Of a stretch of 6,381 bases of DNA, positions 1-6,206 are shown piece after piece. Numbering within the stretch: the first letter of the stretch is position 1; the number at the start of each line of letters is the position of its first letter. The translations under genes and the position numbers were made by a program. Below the pieces are notes generated by a model. It was not told the origin of the DNA and searched no databases. It saw only the letters and a program-made list of their open reading frames with translations. The DNA is from Candidatus Limimorpha equi (GTDB lineage Bacteria > Bacteroidota > Bacteroidia > Bacteroidales > F082), in assembly GCA_018065885.1 (NCBI GenBank), contig JAGHSL010000006.1, forward strand, positions 1 through 6,381. The letters are read 5' to 3'.

Positions 1-321
1 GCCAAAAGCCTCACCGAAGAAGTGACCACCGAATCGCTGAACTTCACGCTCAGCGAGGACGACTGGGCCGATTTCATCGGTCTGACCGATTTGGTTTACG
101 ACGGTTTCTCGCAGCGCCTGCTCAGCCTTTTCCCGAAACTCTCGAAATGGGATGTGCGCATCTGCTGCCTCTCAAAGCAGAATTTCTCCAACCAGGTGAT
201 TTCCATTCTGTTGGACACCCAAACCGATTCGTATTATCGCCGCAAGGTGCGCATCAAGCAAATGAAAATGGACATGACAGATGACAAGCGCAGCTTCGAG
301 GAAATCGTCAACGCCGTGTAG
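1..321 (+). CDS. C-terminal part of a LuxR-like helix-turn-helix regulator (5' end outside window)
   Basis: The reading frame is open from base 1, so the true start lies upstream; the GTG at 22 is only an internal candidate. The visible 106 residues include an acidic/aromatic segment (DDWADFIGLTDLVYDGF) and then FPKLSKWDVRICCL and FSNQVISILL, ending near RIKQMKM and DDKRSFEEIV. This order matches the C-terminal DNA-binding region of a Bacteroidetes group of proteins whose pattern is roughly 'FP.LT..D..ICCL.K..FSN..I..LL' followed by a basic recognition helix. Those proteins usually carry TPR repeats or a sensor region N-terminally, which is not visible here. The recognition-helix region (TQTDSYYRRKVRIK) departs from the usual LuxR pattern, so the target cannot be predicted. 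The TAG stop at 319-321 overlaps the palindrome starting at 321. The helix-turn-helix call is from motif recall, fairly confident; regulation of the downstream gene is only inference. Confidence 0.72.
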   Translation, partial: AKSLTEEVTTESLNFTLSEDDWADFIGLTDLVYDGFSQRLLSLFPKLSKWDVRICCLSKQNFSNQVISILLDTQTDSYYRRKVRIKQMKMDMTDDKRSFEEIVNAV

Positions 322-342
322 AGACGTTGCGTGCAACGTCTC
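321..342. repeat. Perfect short palindrome, copy 1 (GAGACGTTGC / GCAACGTCTC)
   Basis: Two perfectly complementary 10-base arms, GAGACGTTGC (321-330) and GCAACGTCTC (333-342), are separated by GT. The preceding TA of the TAG stop belongs to a longer TAGAGACG core shared with copy 2 at 2599-2628, while the right flank has lost the matching end (CAA instead of TAC). No T tract follows on either strand, so it is not a standard intrinsic terminator, although the hairpin could still stabilise the upstream mRNA 3' end. It looks like a dispersed REP-type palindromic element. Confidence 0.75.
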
Positions 343-394
343 CAAATGAAAAAATATAATCAATTGAATATTAACAAATTAAAATTTATACATC

Positions 395-2584
395 ATGAAA
401 AAATCCATCCTTTTTCTAATCATCGCAATTTCTTGCGCAATGCAGTCTTTTGCCTATGATTTCCCAATCTTAGCGCCATCTGGACAGGTGATTTATCTGA
501 ACATTGTAGATAGCGAAAACCACACTGCCTGTGTGACTTATCCTTGCTTAATGAGTGGCGACAATTATTATTACGGTTACGACAAACCGACAGGCGATCT
601 GATCATCCCAGAAACATTCACTACGAGTAGCAATGTCACTTGGACAATCGTTTCAATCGGAGAACACGCATTCGACCATTGTACGGGACTAACCTCCATT
701 GAAATTCCCAACACGGTAACAACAATCGGAGAACAAGCTTTCTATCATTGTGAAAACGCTACCGATATAAAACTCTCCGAATCATTAACAACAATAGGTG
801 AATTTGCTTTCGGCGACTGCTCAAAATGGACAGGAACATTAGACATTCCCGCTACAATTGTTTCCATTGGAAGATCTGCTTTTAATTATTGCAAAAAATT
901 AAGCGGATTATCATTGCCTAATAAAAACGTTGATTATGGTTTAATGTGTTTTATTAATTGCGGATTCGAAGGCCAATTGGTATTGCCTGACAGTCTGACA
1001 ACTATTGTTTACGAAATGTTTAGGAATTGTAATAAAATAACTGATGTCGTTTTCCCTAACACCCTTACCACCATTGATGATTTTGCTTTTGCATTTTGTA
1101 CTTCACTATCAGCAATACACATACCAAGTTCCACAAATCAAATTTCTTCATATAATGAAAATCCTTTCTGTGGCTGTAGAAACCTGATTGAGATAACTGT
1201 TGATGAAAACAATGAAAGATTCTATTCAGAAAACAACGCCATCATTGAAAGGGAAAGCAAGACATTGAGGGTTGGATGCAAGACAACCGTTATTCCCGAA
1301 GATATAGTGAGCATCGGGGAATATGCTTTTTATTATGTTGGAGAAGGTGCTTTCCCAATTATTCCAAGTTCCGTTACCACACTTGAAGACTATGCATTTT
1401 CCGGATGTGAATATACAGACCCTTGCGTGATACCTAACACTGTGACAAGTATTGGCGAACACGCATTTCATTTTTGCAGTTTCAGAGAAATTACCATTCC
1501 AAATTCCATAACTGTAATCCCTGAAGGTTGTTTCAGATTGTGTCAGTATCTAAAGAAAGTAATAATTCCGGAAACCATACGAGAAATTGACTATTTAGCT
1601 TTTTCTGATTGTTCATCATTGTCATCGATTTATTGTTATGCACAACAACCTCCAACCATTCCAGTATCAAGTTCAATGTCAGCATTTTATGGTGTTTCAA
1701 AGAGCATACCTGTTTATGTTCCAGCTGGCAGTGCCGAAACCTATATAAATGCTCCGATTTGGGAAGAATTCACGAACTATATAGAAATGCCTGAATTTGC
1801 TCCAACCCACGCCGAATGGTACTACGAAATCGTGAACGACAACGGCAGCATCACTTACCAGCAGTTGCAGCAAGAGGGCGACACGGTCATCAACCATAAG
1901 GACGTGAAAATCATTGTGCGCACCAACACCTTGTACGACAAGCATCAGGAAATCACGCACGAATATGTTTACGAGGAAAACAATGTGGTGTATTGGTGGA
2001 ACAAGACTTTGAACGAGTTCACCACGCTTTACGATTTTGCAGCCGAAACCGGCGACGAGTGGCAGATTAAGGCAGGAATGGGAACCATCACCCTGCATGT
2101 AGATGCCGTTGAACTCGTTGAATACGATGGTCGAACATATAAAGTATTAAAAGTCAGCGATGAAGGCGACCTTTTTTCGGGCAACATCGTCTGCGGCATC
2201 GGGCATGTGGCAAGTTTCTTCCCCGAAAAACTGATGCAGAAAGCCCTACCGTTTGATGTTGAAAGCCTGCGTTGTTACTGGGTAAATGACAATCTGATTT
2301 TGCACATGGGTACGGTCGATTGCGATGAAATTCTCACTGTGGAAGAAAATGTCTCAGCACAAGATTCCGAAAGCATCGCCCTCTATCCAAACCCGACCAA
2401 CGGCACCTTATACATTGAAAGCCAAGGCGATGCCAGCATATTCAGCATCAGCAACATGCTCGGTCAAACCGTGATGACAGGCAACATTGCCGACAACCAA
2501 ACTATCGATGTTTCGCGATTGGATGATGGGATGTATTTCATCTGTGTTGGACAACAGACGGTGAAATTTGTGGTTCGGAAATGA
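395..2584 (+). CDS. Secreted BspA-like leucine-rich-repeat protein with T9SS sorting domain
   Basis: The 729-residue product starts at ATG 395 with a clear Sec signal peptide (MKKSILFLIIAISCAMQSFA, cleavage probably after residue 20). Residues about 84-462 hold some 14 BspA-type repeats (LRR_5 class), marked by an AF or similar pair at 92, 115, 138, 162, 185, 208, 231, 257, 311, 334, 357, 379, 402 and 430. Spacing is mostly 23 residues, with a conserved Cys shortly after most pairs and the consensus IP..V..IGE.AF. An irregular insertion occupies about 262-300. Residues about 470-645 form a beta-rich module (GDTVI, YEENN.VYWWN, LYDF.AE.GDEW) seen in other Bacteroidetes secreted proteins but of unknown function to me. 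Residues about 657-729 are a type A T9SS sorting domain (SIALYPNPTNG, then LDDGMYFI and a basic end, VVRK). The expected fate is outer-membrane passage and cell-surface anchoring or release. BspA relatives bind host proteins or glycans; that role here is inference. Base composition changes near 1800 (see findings). Confidence 0.93.
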   Translation: MKKSILFLIIAISCAMQSFAYDFPILAPSGQVIYLNIVDSENHTACVTYPCLMSGDNYYYGYDKPTGDLIIPETFTTSSNVTWTIVSIGEHAFDHCTGLTSIEIPNTVTTIGEQAFYHCENATDIKLSESLTTIGEFAFGDCSKWTGTLDIPATIVSIGRSAFNYCKKLSGLSLPNKNVDYGLMCFINCGFEGQLVLPDSLTTIVYEMFRNCNKITDVVFPNTLTTIDDFAFAFCTSLSAIHIPSSTNQISSYNENPFCGCRNLIEITVDENNERFYSENNAIIERESKTLRVGCKTTVIPEDIVSIGEYAFYYVGEGAFPIIPSSVTTLEDYAFSGCEYTDPCVIPNTVTSIGEHAFHFCSFREITIPNSITVIPEGCFRLCQYLKKVIIPETIREIDYLAFSDCSSLSSIYCYAQQPPTIPVSSSMSAFYGVSKSIPVYVPAGSAETYINAPIWEEFTNYIEMPEFAPTHAEWYYEIVNDNGSITYQQLQQEGDTVINHKDVKIIVRTNTLYDKHQEITHEYVYEENNVVYWWNKTLNEFTTLYDFAAETGDEWQIKAGMGTITLHVDAVELVEYDGRTYKVLKVSDEGDLFSGNIVCGIGHVASFFPEKLMQKALPFDVESLRCYWVNDNLILHMGTVDCDEILTVEENVSAQDSESIALYPNPTNGTLYIESQGDASIFSISNMLGQTVMTGNIADNQTIDVSRLDDGMYFICVGQQTVKFVVRK

Positions 2585-2598
2585 TTATTATTTGGCTG

Positions 2599-2628
2599 TG
2601 TAGAGATGTTTTGCAAAACGTCTCTACA
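2599..2628. repeat. Near-perfect 30-base palindrome, copy 2, between convergent genes
   Basis: The left arm TGTAGAGATGTTTTG and right arm CAAAACGTCTCTACA are complementary except for one T/G pair (2607 with 2620), which would still pair as U-G in RNA. It shares the TGTAGAGAYGTT outer sequence and the ACGTCTC end with the palindrome at 321-342. It lies in the 60-base gap between the stop of the surface-protein gene (2584) and the stop of the convergent ATPase gene (2645). Neither strand has a following T tract, so a role as a bidirectional terminator is possible but not canonical. Confidence 0.75.
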
Positions 2629-2644
2629 GACCCAAATACAAAAA

Positions 2645-3325
2645 TCACAACAACGATTTCAAAATCAAATCTTTAACCGCTTGAAGGTTGTCTTTGTCAA
2701 CCTGCGTTTGTGCAACAATCTTGACAGGAGCCTTGCTGAACACGATGATTTCGTCGCTGAGCAGCAGGGCTTCGTCGATGTCGTGCGTGACATAGACGAC
2801 CGTGCGTTTGTCGCGTTTCCAAATCTCCACGAAACGCTCCATGATGTTTTTCTTCAAAGTGATGTCGAGGCCTGAAAAAGGTTCGTCCATCAGGATGACA
2901 TCAGAATCGATGGCAAAGGCCCTTGCAATGGAGACGCGCTGCGCCATGCCGCCGCTGAGTTGCGAAGGATAATATTGCGCATAATGGTCCATTTCGACCA
3001 TTTGCAGCAGATAATCAAGTTTTTGCTGACGTTCGGAAGCCGTAAGGTTGCGGTCCATGACAAAACCGATGTTTTCCGCAACGGTTTTCCAAGGCAGCAA
3101 TCGCGGAGCCTGAAAGATATAGGAAAAACGCTTGCCGTTGAGGCTGCTGAAATCGCCGCCATCGGCTGCCGTCACGCCGCCCATCATGTTGAGCAAAGTG
3201 GTCTTGCCGCAACCCGAAGGACCGAGGATGCAGGAAATCACGCCTTCCTGAAAGGCAATGTCGAAATCCTTGAAAACGACGTTGCCGTCAAATTGCTTGC
3301 TGATATGTTTCAGTTCCAGTGCCAT
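2645..3325 (-). CDS. ABC transporter ATP-binding protein, nitrate/sulfonate/taurine class
   Basis: This 226-residue protein is a complete ABC ATPase. Visible motifs are Walker A GPSGCGKT (35-42), Q-loop Q72 in FQAPRLLPWKTVAENI, signature LSGGM (123-127), Walker B VILMDEP (143-149), D-loop SGLD (151-154) and switch His181. The FQ.PRLLPW.TV..N stretch and the short length are typical of the SsuB/TauB family, whose dimer powers uptake through the SsuC/TauC-type permease. Its ATG follows the permease stop by a single base (TGA-C-ATG), so it is the last gene of the operon and probably translationally coupled. All catalytic residues are present, so it should be active. Substrate cannot be assigned: the ATPases of nitrate, sulfonate, taurine, riboflavin- or thiamine-precursor importers look alike. 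Confidence 0.95.
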   Translation of the reverse strand: MALELKHISKQFDGNVVFKDFDIAFQEGVISCILGPSGCGKTTLLNMMGGVTAADGGDFSSLNGKRFSYIFQAPRLLPWKTVAENIGFVMDRNLTASERQQKLDYLLQMVEMDHYAQYYPSQLSGGMAQRVSIARAFAIDSDVILMDEPFSGLDITLKKNIMERFVEIWKRDKRTVVYVTHDIDEALLLSDEIIVFSKAPVKIVAQTQVDKDNLQAVKDLILKSLL

Positions 3326-3326
3326 G

Positions 3327-4070
3327 TCATTTCCATTTTATCAAATTTTTCTCGCCCCAACGGATGATTTTTTCAAAGAGAAAACTAATCAGAATGGCGA
3401 TTAAAGTCCAGGCTATCAGAACATCGACATTCAGGAACGACTGTGCTGCGTGCATGCGGCTGCCGATGCCGAATTCCGGCTGACTAAGCACTTCGCCAAT
3501 CACGATGGCACGCCAGCCAATGCCGAAAGCACTCGAAATGCCGCTCACCACAAAAGGCGCAATGGCGGGTACATACACTTCCTTGATGATGCGGCTCTCG
3601 CTGACATGGTAAAACCGCGCCATTTCAATCAGTTTGCTGTCCACATTGCGGATGCCTTCGATGACATTGGTGCAAATCATCGGAAACATGGTGAGAATGC
3701 CAATAAACACAGGCACTGAACCTGATTTGAACCATATCAAGGCCAGAAGGATGAAAGCCACAACAGGAATGGAACGCATCACCACAATCCAAGGGCGCAA
3801 GAAGGCCTCAAATTTTTCATTTACACCTGCCCAAATGCCTAAACCGACACCCAAAACCAAGGCAATGGCAAAGCCAATCAAGCCGCGCAGAAGCGTGTTG
3901 CCGACCACCAGAAGGAAATCCTTTTCGGCAAAAAGCCGGATTGTGGCCAACAAAGTCGCCCAAGGTCCCGGCATGATTTGCTCGGAGCCGATGCGAAGCG
4001 CAGCCACTTCCCAAAGCGCCAGCATCACGGCAACGGAGATTATGCCAATATAGGTATTCTTCTTATTCAT
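3327..4070 (-). CDS. ABC transporter permease, SsuC/TauC class
   Basis: The 247-residue product is an inner-membrane channel subunit of the binding-protein-dependent (BPD_transp_1) type. Hydrophobic segments lie at about 8-24, 57-80, 98-113, 119-135, 169-190 and 212-232, consistent with six spans. The EAA-type coupling loop that docks on the ATPase is visible around 149-170 (EMARFYHVSESRIIKEVYVPAI region, with the Pro-Ala end). Other family hallmarks are LRPWIVVMRSIPVVAF and IGEVLSQPEFGIGSRM. The length is usual for the family. ATG 4070 overlaps the end of the lipoprotein gene by 8 bases (ATGAATAA), a classic coupling arrangement, and the ATPase starts 1 base after the stop. The channel is expected to work as a homodimer with the downstream ATPase. 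Confidence 0.94.
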   Translation of the reverse strand: MNKKNTYIGIISVAVMLALWEVAALRIGSEQIMPGPWATLLATIRLFAEKDFLLVVGNTLLRGLIGFAIALVLGVGLGIWAGVNEKFEAFLRPWIVVMRSIPVVAFILLALIWFKSGSVPVFIGILTMFPMICTNVIEGIRNVDSKLIEMARFYHVSESRIIKEVYVPAIAPFVVSGISSAFGIGWRAIVIGEVLSQPEFGIGSRMHAAQSFLNVDVLIAWTLIAILISFLFEKIIRWGEKNLIKWK

Positions 4071-5034
4071 AAAATTTTGCGTCGGGCATCTTGCCGCCTA
4101 TGATTTGCGGATCCAATTCATAAAACACACGAAGATAATCTTCAATTTGCTGTTGCACATCTTTTGCAGCGGCCACGCGGAGATGGGAACGCGGTATGGA
4201 GTTTTCGGCTGCAATCGCATCGTCAATAATGCCATATTTCACAGCCAGTTGCGCTGCTTCTTTCACATTGCCGTTCACCCAATCCACTGATTTTGCGTAG
4301 GCTTGCACAACGGCATCGACAGTTTCCTTTTGGTTTTCAGCGATTTCAGCGCGACAGATGAAAGCCGTTTCAGCCAAAGGAATTCCCTTGGTTTTCTGCC
4401 ATTCTTCGCTGAGATTCATCAAAATATGCAAGGATGGATTTTTCTCCAAAGCCATGCTCAGGTAAGGCTCCGAAATGACGCTCAAATCGGCGCGGCCCGC
4501 CATGGTTGCATTCGCCAAATCGATGTGCGTCGGGAAACGGTAGTCCAAATCGACATCTTCGTAGGGTTTGAGGCCGTTTTCAGTCAAAAGATAGCGGAAC
4601 ATCACATCGGGCGTCATGCCTTTGGCCATCAGATAGACTTTTCGGCCTTTCAAGTCGTCCCACGACCGGATGGTGCTGTCGTTGCCGCAGAGGTAAAGCG
4701 TTCCCCAAACTGGCACCGCAGCAAAATGATAATCAATGCCTTTGTTGTAAAGCAAAGCCGCCATTGTGGTGGGCAGATTGGCAAAATCGGCGCTGCCGTC
4801 GAGCATCATTTTGCGCACTTGCAGCGGCTCATCGAAAACCTGAATCTCGACATTGGCATTTTCCATTTGCTTCACGCTGTCGATGAATTGCAACATTCCC
4901 ATCGAAGAGGGACCGCGCAAAGTTGCGATAACATAATGGTTTTCAGTCTTTTCGTTTTTGTTTTCACCGCACGATGGAAACCAAGCGAGAAAGGCCAAAG
5001 CTGCAATCAATATGCAAGACGATTTGAATTTCAT
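4063..5034 (-). CDS. ABC transporter substrate-binding lipoprotein (NMT1/SsuA-like)
   Basis: The 323-residue product begins with a lipoprotein signal peptide: basic start MKFK, hydrophobic core, and lipobox ending FPSC with the acylated Cys at 22. The rest follows the periplasmic binding fold of the NMT1/THI5-like and SsuA group: TLRGPSSMGM (38-47), the LDGSADFANLPTTMAALLYNKG stretch (78-99), DDLKGRKVYLMAKG (126-139), PDVMFRYLL.ENGL (142-155) and AGRADLSVISEPYL (179-192). It is the first gene of the operon and overlaps the permease by 8 bases. In Gram-negative Bacteroidetes such receptors are commonly lipid-anchored rather than free in the periplasm. Candidate substrates for the family include sulfonates, taurine, nitrate, bicarbonate, thiamine precursors and riboflavin; nothing here decides between them. 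The long plus-strand ORF opposite it is a shadow. Confidence 0.9.
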   Translation of the reverse strand: MKFKSSCILIAALAFLAWFPSCGENKNEKTENHYVIATLRGPSSMGMLQFIDSVKQMENANVEIQVFDEPLQVRKMMLDGSADFANLPTTMAALLYNKGIDYHFAAVPVWGTLYLCGNDSTIRSWDDLKGRKVYLMAKGMTPDVMFRYLLTENGLKPYEDVDLDYRFPTHIDLANATMAGRADLSVISEPYLSMALEKNPSLHILMNLSEEWQKTKGIPLAETAFICRAEIAENQKETVDAVVQAYAKSVDWVNGNVKEAAQLAVKYGIIDDAIAAENSIPRSHLRVAAAKDVQQQIEDYLRVFYELDPQIIGGKMPDAKFYE

Positions 5035-5038
5035 GGCG

Positions 5039-5046
5039 CAAAAATA
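5039..5046 (-). promoter_or_regulatory. Possible TAnnTTTG -7 element before the ABC operon
   Basis: On the minus strand the sequence reads TATTTTTG, a match to the Bacteroidetes -7 consensus TAnnTTTG. It ends only 4 bases before the lipoprotein ATG, so transcription from it would give an almost leaderless message. No TTTG -33 box can exist at the usual distance because the upstream tract has no G on this strand. It could be coincidental in AT-rich DNA. Confidence 0.33.
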
Positions 5047-5065
5047 GGGAAATTATCATTTTGGA

Positions 5066-5123
5066 GTGGAAAGTTTGAAAGTGGAAAAGTTAGAAGTGAG
5101 AAATTAGGAGTTAGGAGGAAAAA
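5066..5123 (+). repeat. Degenerate tandem heptamer repeat, C-free tract
   Basis: Eight back-to-back units of 7-8 bases can be read: GTGGAAA, GTTTGAAA, GTGGAAAA, GTTAGAA, GTGAGAA, ATTAGGA, GTTAGGA, GGAAAAA. The surrounding 70 bases (5058-5127) contain no cytosine at all on the plus strand. The tract lies directly upstream of the minus-strand importer operon. Such degenerate purine-rich heptamers resemble short tandem repeats seen between genes in Bacteroidetes and cyanobacteria (recollection only). Confidence 0.65.
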
Positions 5124-5175
5124 GTTTCAGAGTTTCTAAGTGAAAAGTCTGAGAAATCAGGAATTTTTGCTTCCA

Positions 5176-5191
5176 TGAGCTTGTCGAAGGG
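5176..5191. repeat. TGAGCTTGTCGAAGGG element, resembling a dispersed bacterial repeat
   Basis: The complement reads CCCTTCGACAAGCTCA, close to the CTTCGACAAGCTCAG core that I recall as a dispersed intergenic element in many bacterial phyla. Only one copy is in the window, so the repeat call rests on recollection and not on internal evidence. Confidence 0.4.
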
Positions 5192-5239
5192 AGATTCTAT
5201 GTTGGAAAAGAACCTAAAATCCCTAAAATTGATGAACAA

Positions 5240-5282
5240 ATTCACCGAAAATCATAATATTTGGCGAATTGATTCACCGAAA
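5240..5282 (+). repeat. 11-base direct repeat pair ATTCACCGAAA, 32-base period
   Basis: ATTCACCGAAA occurs exactly at 5240-5250 and again at 5272-5282. The first copy (AATTCACC) can also pair imperfectly with GGCGAATT at 5263-5270, giving a weak hairpin with one mismatch. The repeat lies just downstream of the stop of the minus-strand membrane-protein gene. The function is unknown; it may be the footprint of a small duplication. Confidence 0.5.
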
Positions 5283-5292
5283 TTAAGGTTTC

Positions 5293-6096
5293 TTACGCTT
5301 GCAGCCACTTATATTTGGCCAGACTGTAAATTGGCAGGAAAGGAATCAGGATTGGCGTTTTCTTGACATATTCCTGATATTTAGGGTCGTTGCCGTAAGT
5401 TGTAATTTGTCGGAGTTCCAAACGGCGCGCACCGCTGAACATTACATAGATGATGCCGATGTAACCGATGGCGGCCACAATCCATTGCCACGTGCTGCAA
5501 CTTGCACCGATGCAAGTCAGGAAACAGCCCGTCCACAAGGTGACCTCGCCCAAATAATTTGGGCAACGGACAATCTTATATAATCCCGTGTCGACAAATC
5601 GCTTCGGATTAACTTTCTTGGCAGCGCTTTTCTGAGCATCGGCAGCCGCTTCGAGGCAAGCACCGGCAACCATCAGTACGGCACCAATCCAAGCCCATGT
5701 GTTGCTAATCGGAAGATTTTCAGCGGTATTGCTCAGGCGAAAAGCCACAGGACTGATTTCGGCCACATAAAGAATGGCGCAGAAAATCCAAACCATCATC
5801 ACTTCAAAAACGGGCTTTTTCTCTTGCAAGGATGGGTCGTAAAGGATTTTGCGGTAATCGGCACTTTTCCGTTCGCGCTTGAAAAGATAAATGCCCAAAC
5901 GGCAGCCGTAGGCAAACAGAACCAGACAAAGAACAATGGTCGGCAGGCTGAGCGAACCCCAGAAAATAATGGCAATTGTGGCAGCCAATGCAGCAATGCC
6001 AAAGCCGTAGCCGATGCTGAAAAAATAGATGAAATACTTGAAACCCACGCTTGAAGCAAGCAGCGAAACGATGAAAAGGATTAACAAATAATGCAT
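5293..6096 (-). CDS. DUF1295 / steroid 5-alpha-reductase-like multipass membrane protein
   Basis: The 267-residue product is strongly hydrophobic, with segments at about 2-18, 21-48, 50-71, 97-117, 133-150, 182-200 and 203-221. The C-terminal half carries the family signature: LEAAADAQK (148-156), GLYKIVRCPNYLGEVTLWTG (171-190) and a polar end RRLE.R...YGNDPKYQEYVKKTPILIPFLP. This matches the DUF1295 group related to the C-terminal domain of steroid 5-alpha-reductase and, more distantly, to isoprenylcysteine methyltransferases. Family members are thought to be NADPH-dependent lipid reductases or related membrane enzymes, but bacterial DUF1295 proteins are mostly uncharacterised. The usual RHPNY motif reads R-C-P-N-Y here (177-181), which may be a lineage variant. 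The length is normal for the family. It is separated from the ABC operon by 258 bases and probably has its own promoter at 6121-6128. No role with its neighbours can be inferred. Confidence 0.88.
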   Translation of the reverse strand: MHYLLILFIVSLLASSVGFKYFIYFFSIGYGFGIAALAATIAIIFWGSLSLPTIVLCLVLFAYGCRLGIYLFKRERKSADYRKILYDPSLQEKKPVFEVMMVWIFCAILYVAEISPVAFRLSNTAENLPISNTWAWIGAVLMVAGACLEAAADAQKSAAKKVNPKRFVDTGLYKIVRCPNYLGEVTLWTGCFLTCIGASCSTWQWIVAAIGYIGIIYVMFSGARRLELRQITTYGNDPKYQEYVKKTPILIPFLPIYSLAKYKWLQA

Positions 6097-6120
6097 AATT
6101 CAATGACTTTTTTGGTTTTG

Positions 6121-6154
6121 CAAAGATAGTTTTTTGTTCCAAATAGATAACAAA
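6121..6154 (-). promoter_or_regulatory. Candidate Bacteroidetes promoter for the DUF1295 gene
   Basis: On the minus strand TATCTTTG (6128-6121) fits the -7 consensus TAnnTTTG exactly, and a TTTG (6154-6151) lies upstream as a possible -33 box. The 22-base spacing is slightly longer than the usual 19-21. The -7 box ends 24 bases before the ATG at 6096, giving a short leader, which is plausible for this phylum. Confidence 0.6.
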
Positions 6155-6206
6155 TTGTGGAAGAATTTGGTTCAAACCATAGGTTAATTTTGAAGTTGTC
6201 ATATTA

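Larger units (their letters stand above)
5035..5292. other. 258-base non-coding gap between two minus-strand genes
   Basis: No credible gene lies here. The gap holds the possible -7 element (5039-5046), the C-free heptamer repeat (5066-5123), an imperfect hairpin (CAGAGTTTC 5128-5136 against GAAAAGTCTG 5142-5151), a TGAGCTTGTCGAAGGG element (5176-5191) and an 11-base direct repeat ATTCACCGAAA (5240-5250 and 5272-5282). No clear intrinsic terminator for the gene ending at 5293 was seen. Confidence 0.7.

Noticed and set aside
343..394. Promoter for the surface-protein gene in the AT-rich leader
   Set aside because: No TAnnTTTG match with a suitable TTTG upstream could be found in this stretch; AT-richness alone is not enough.
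640..1790. DNA-level tandem repeat or CRISPR-like array in the repeat domain
   Set aside because: The periodicity is at the protein level (about 23 residues) with diverged codons; no conserved DNA repeat/spacer structure is seen.
1697..2098. 133-codon minus-strand frame within the surface-protein gene
   Set aside because: Antisense to the end of the repeat domain and the following module, both of which are clearly coding on the plus strand.
2599..2628. Intrinsic bidirectional terminator between convergent genes
   Set aside because: The hairpin is strong but no T tract follows it on either strand, so I call it a palindromic repeat and leave termination as a possibility.
3634..4053. 139-codon plus-strand frame opposite the permease
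   Set aside because: Shadow of a well-supported permease; basic, Thr/Met/Lys-rich translation with no motif.
4303..5139. 278-codon plus-strand open frame opposite the substrate-binding lipoprotein
   Set aside because: It is antisense to a gene with clear signal peptide and family motifs. Its translation is rich in His, Gln and Arg without recognisable domains, as expected of a shadow frame.
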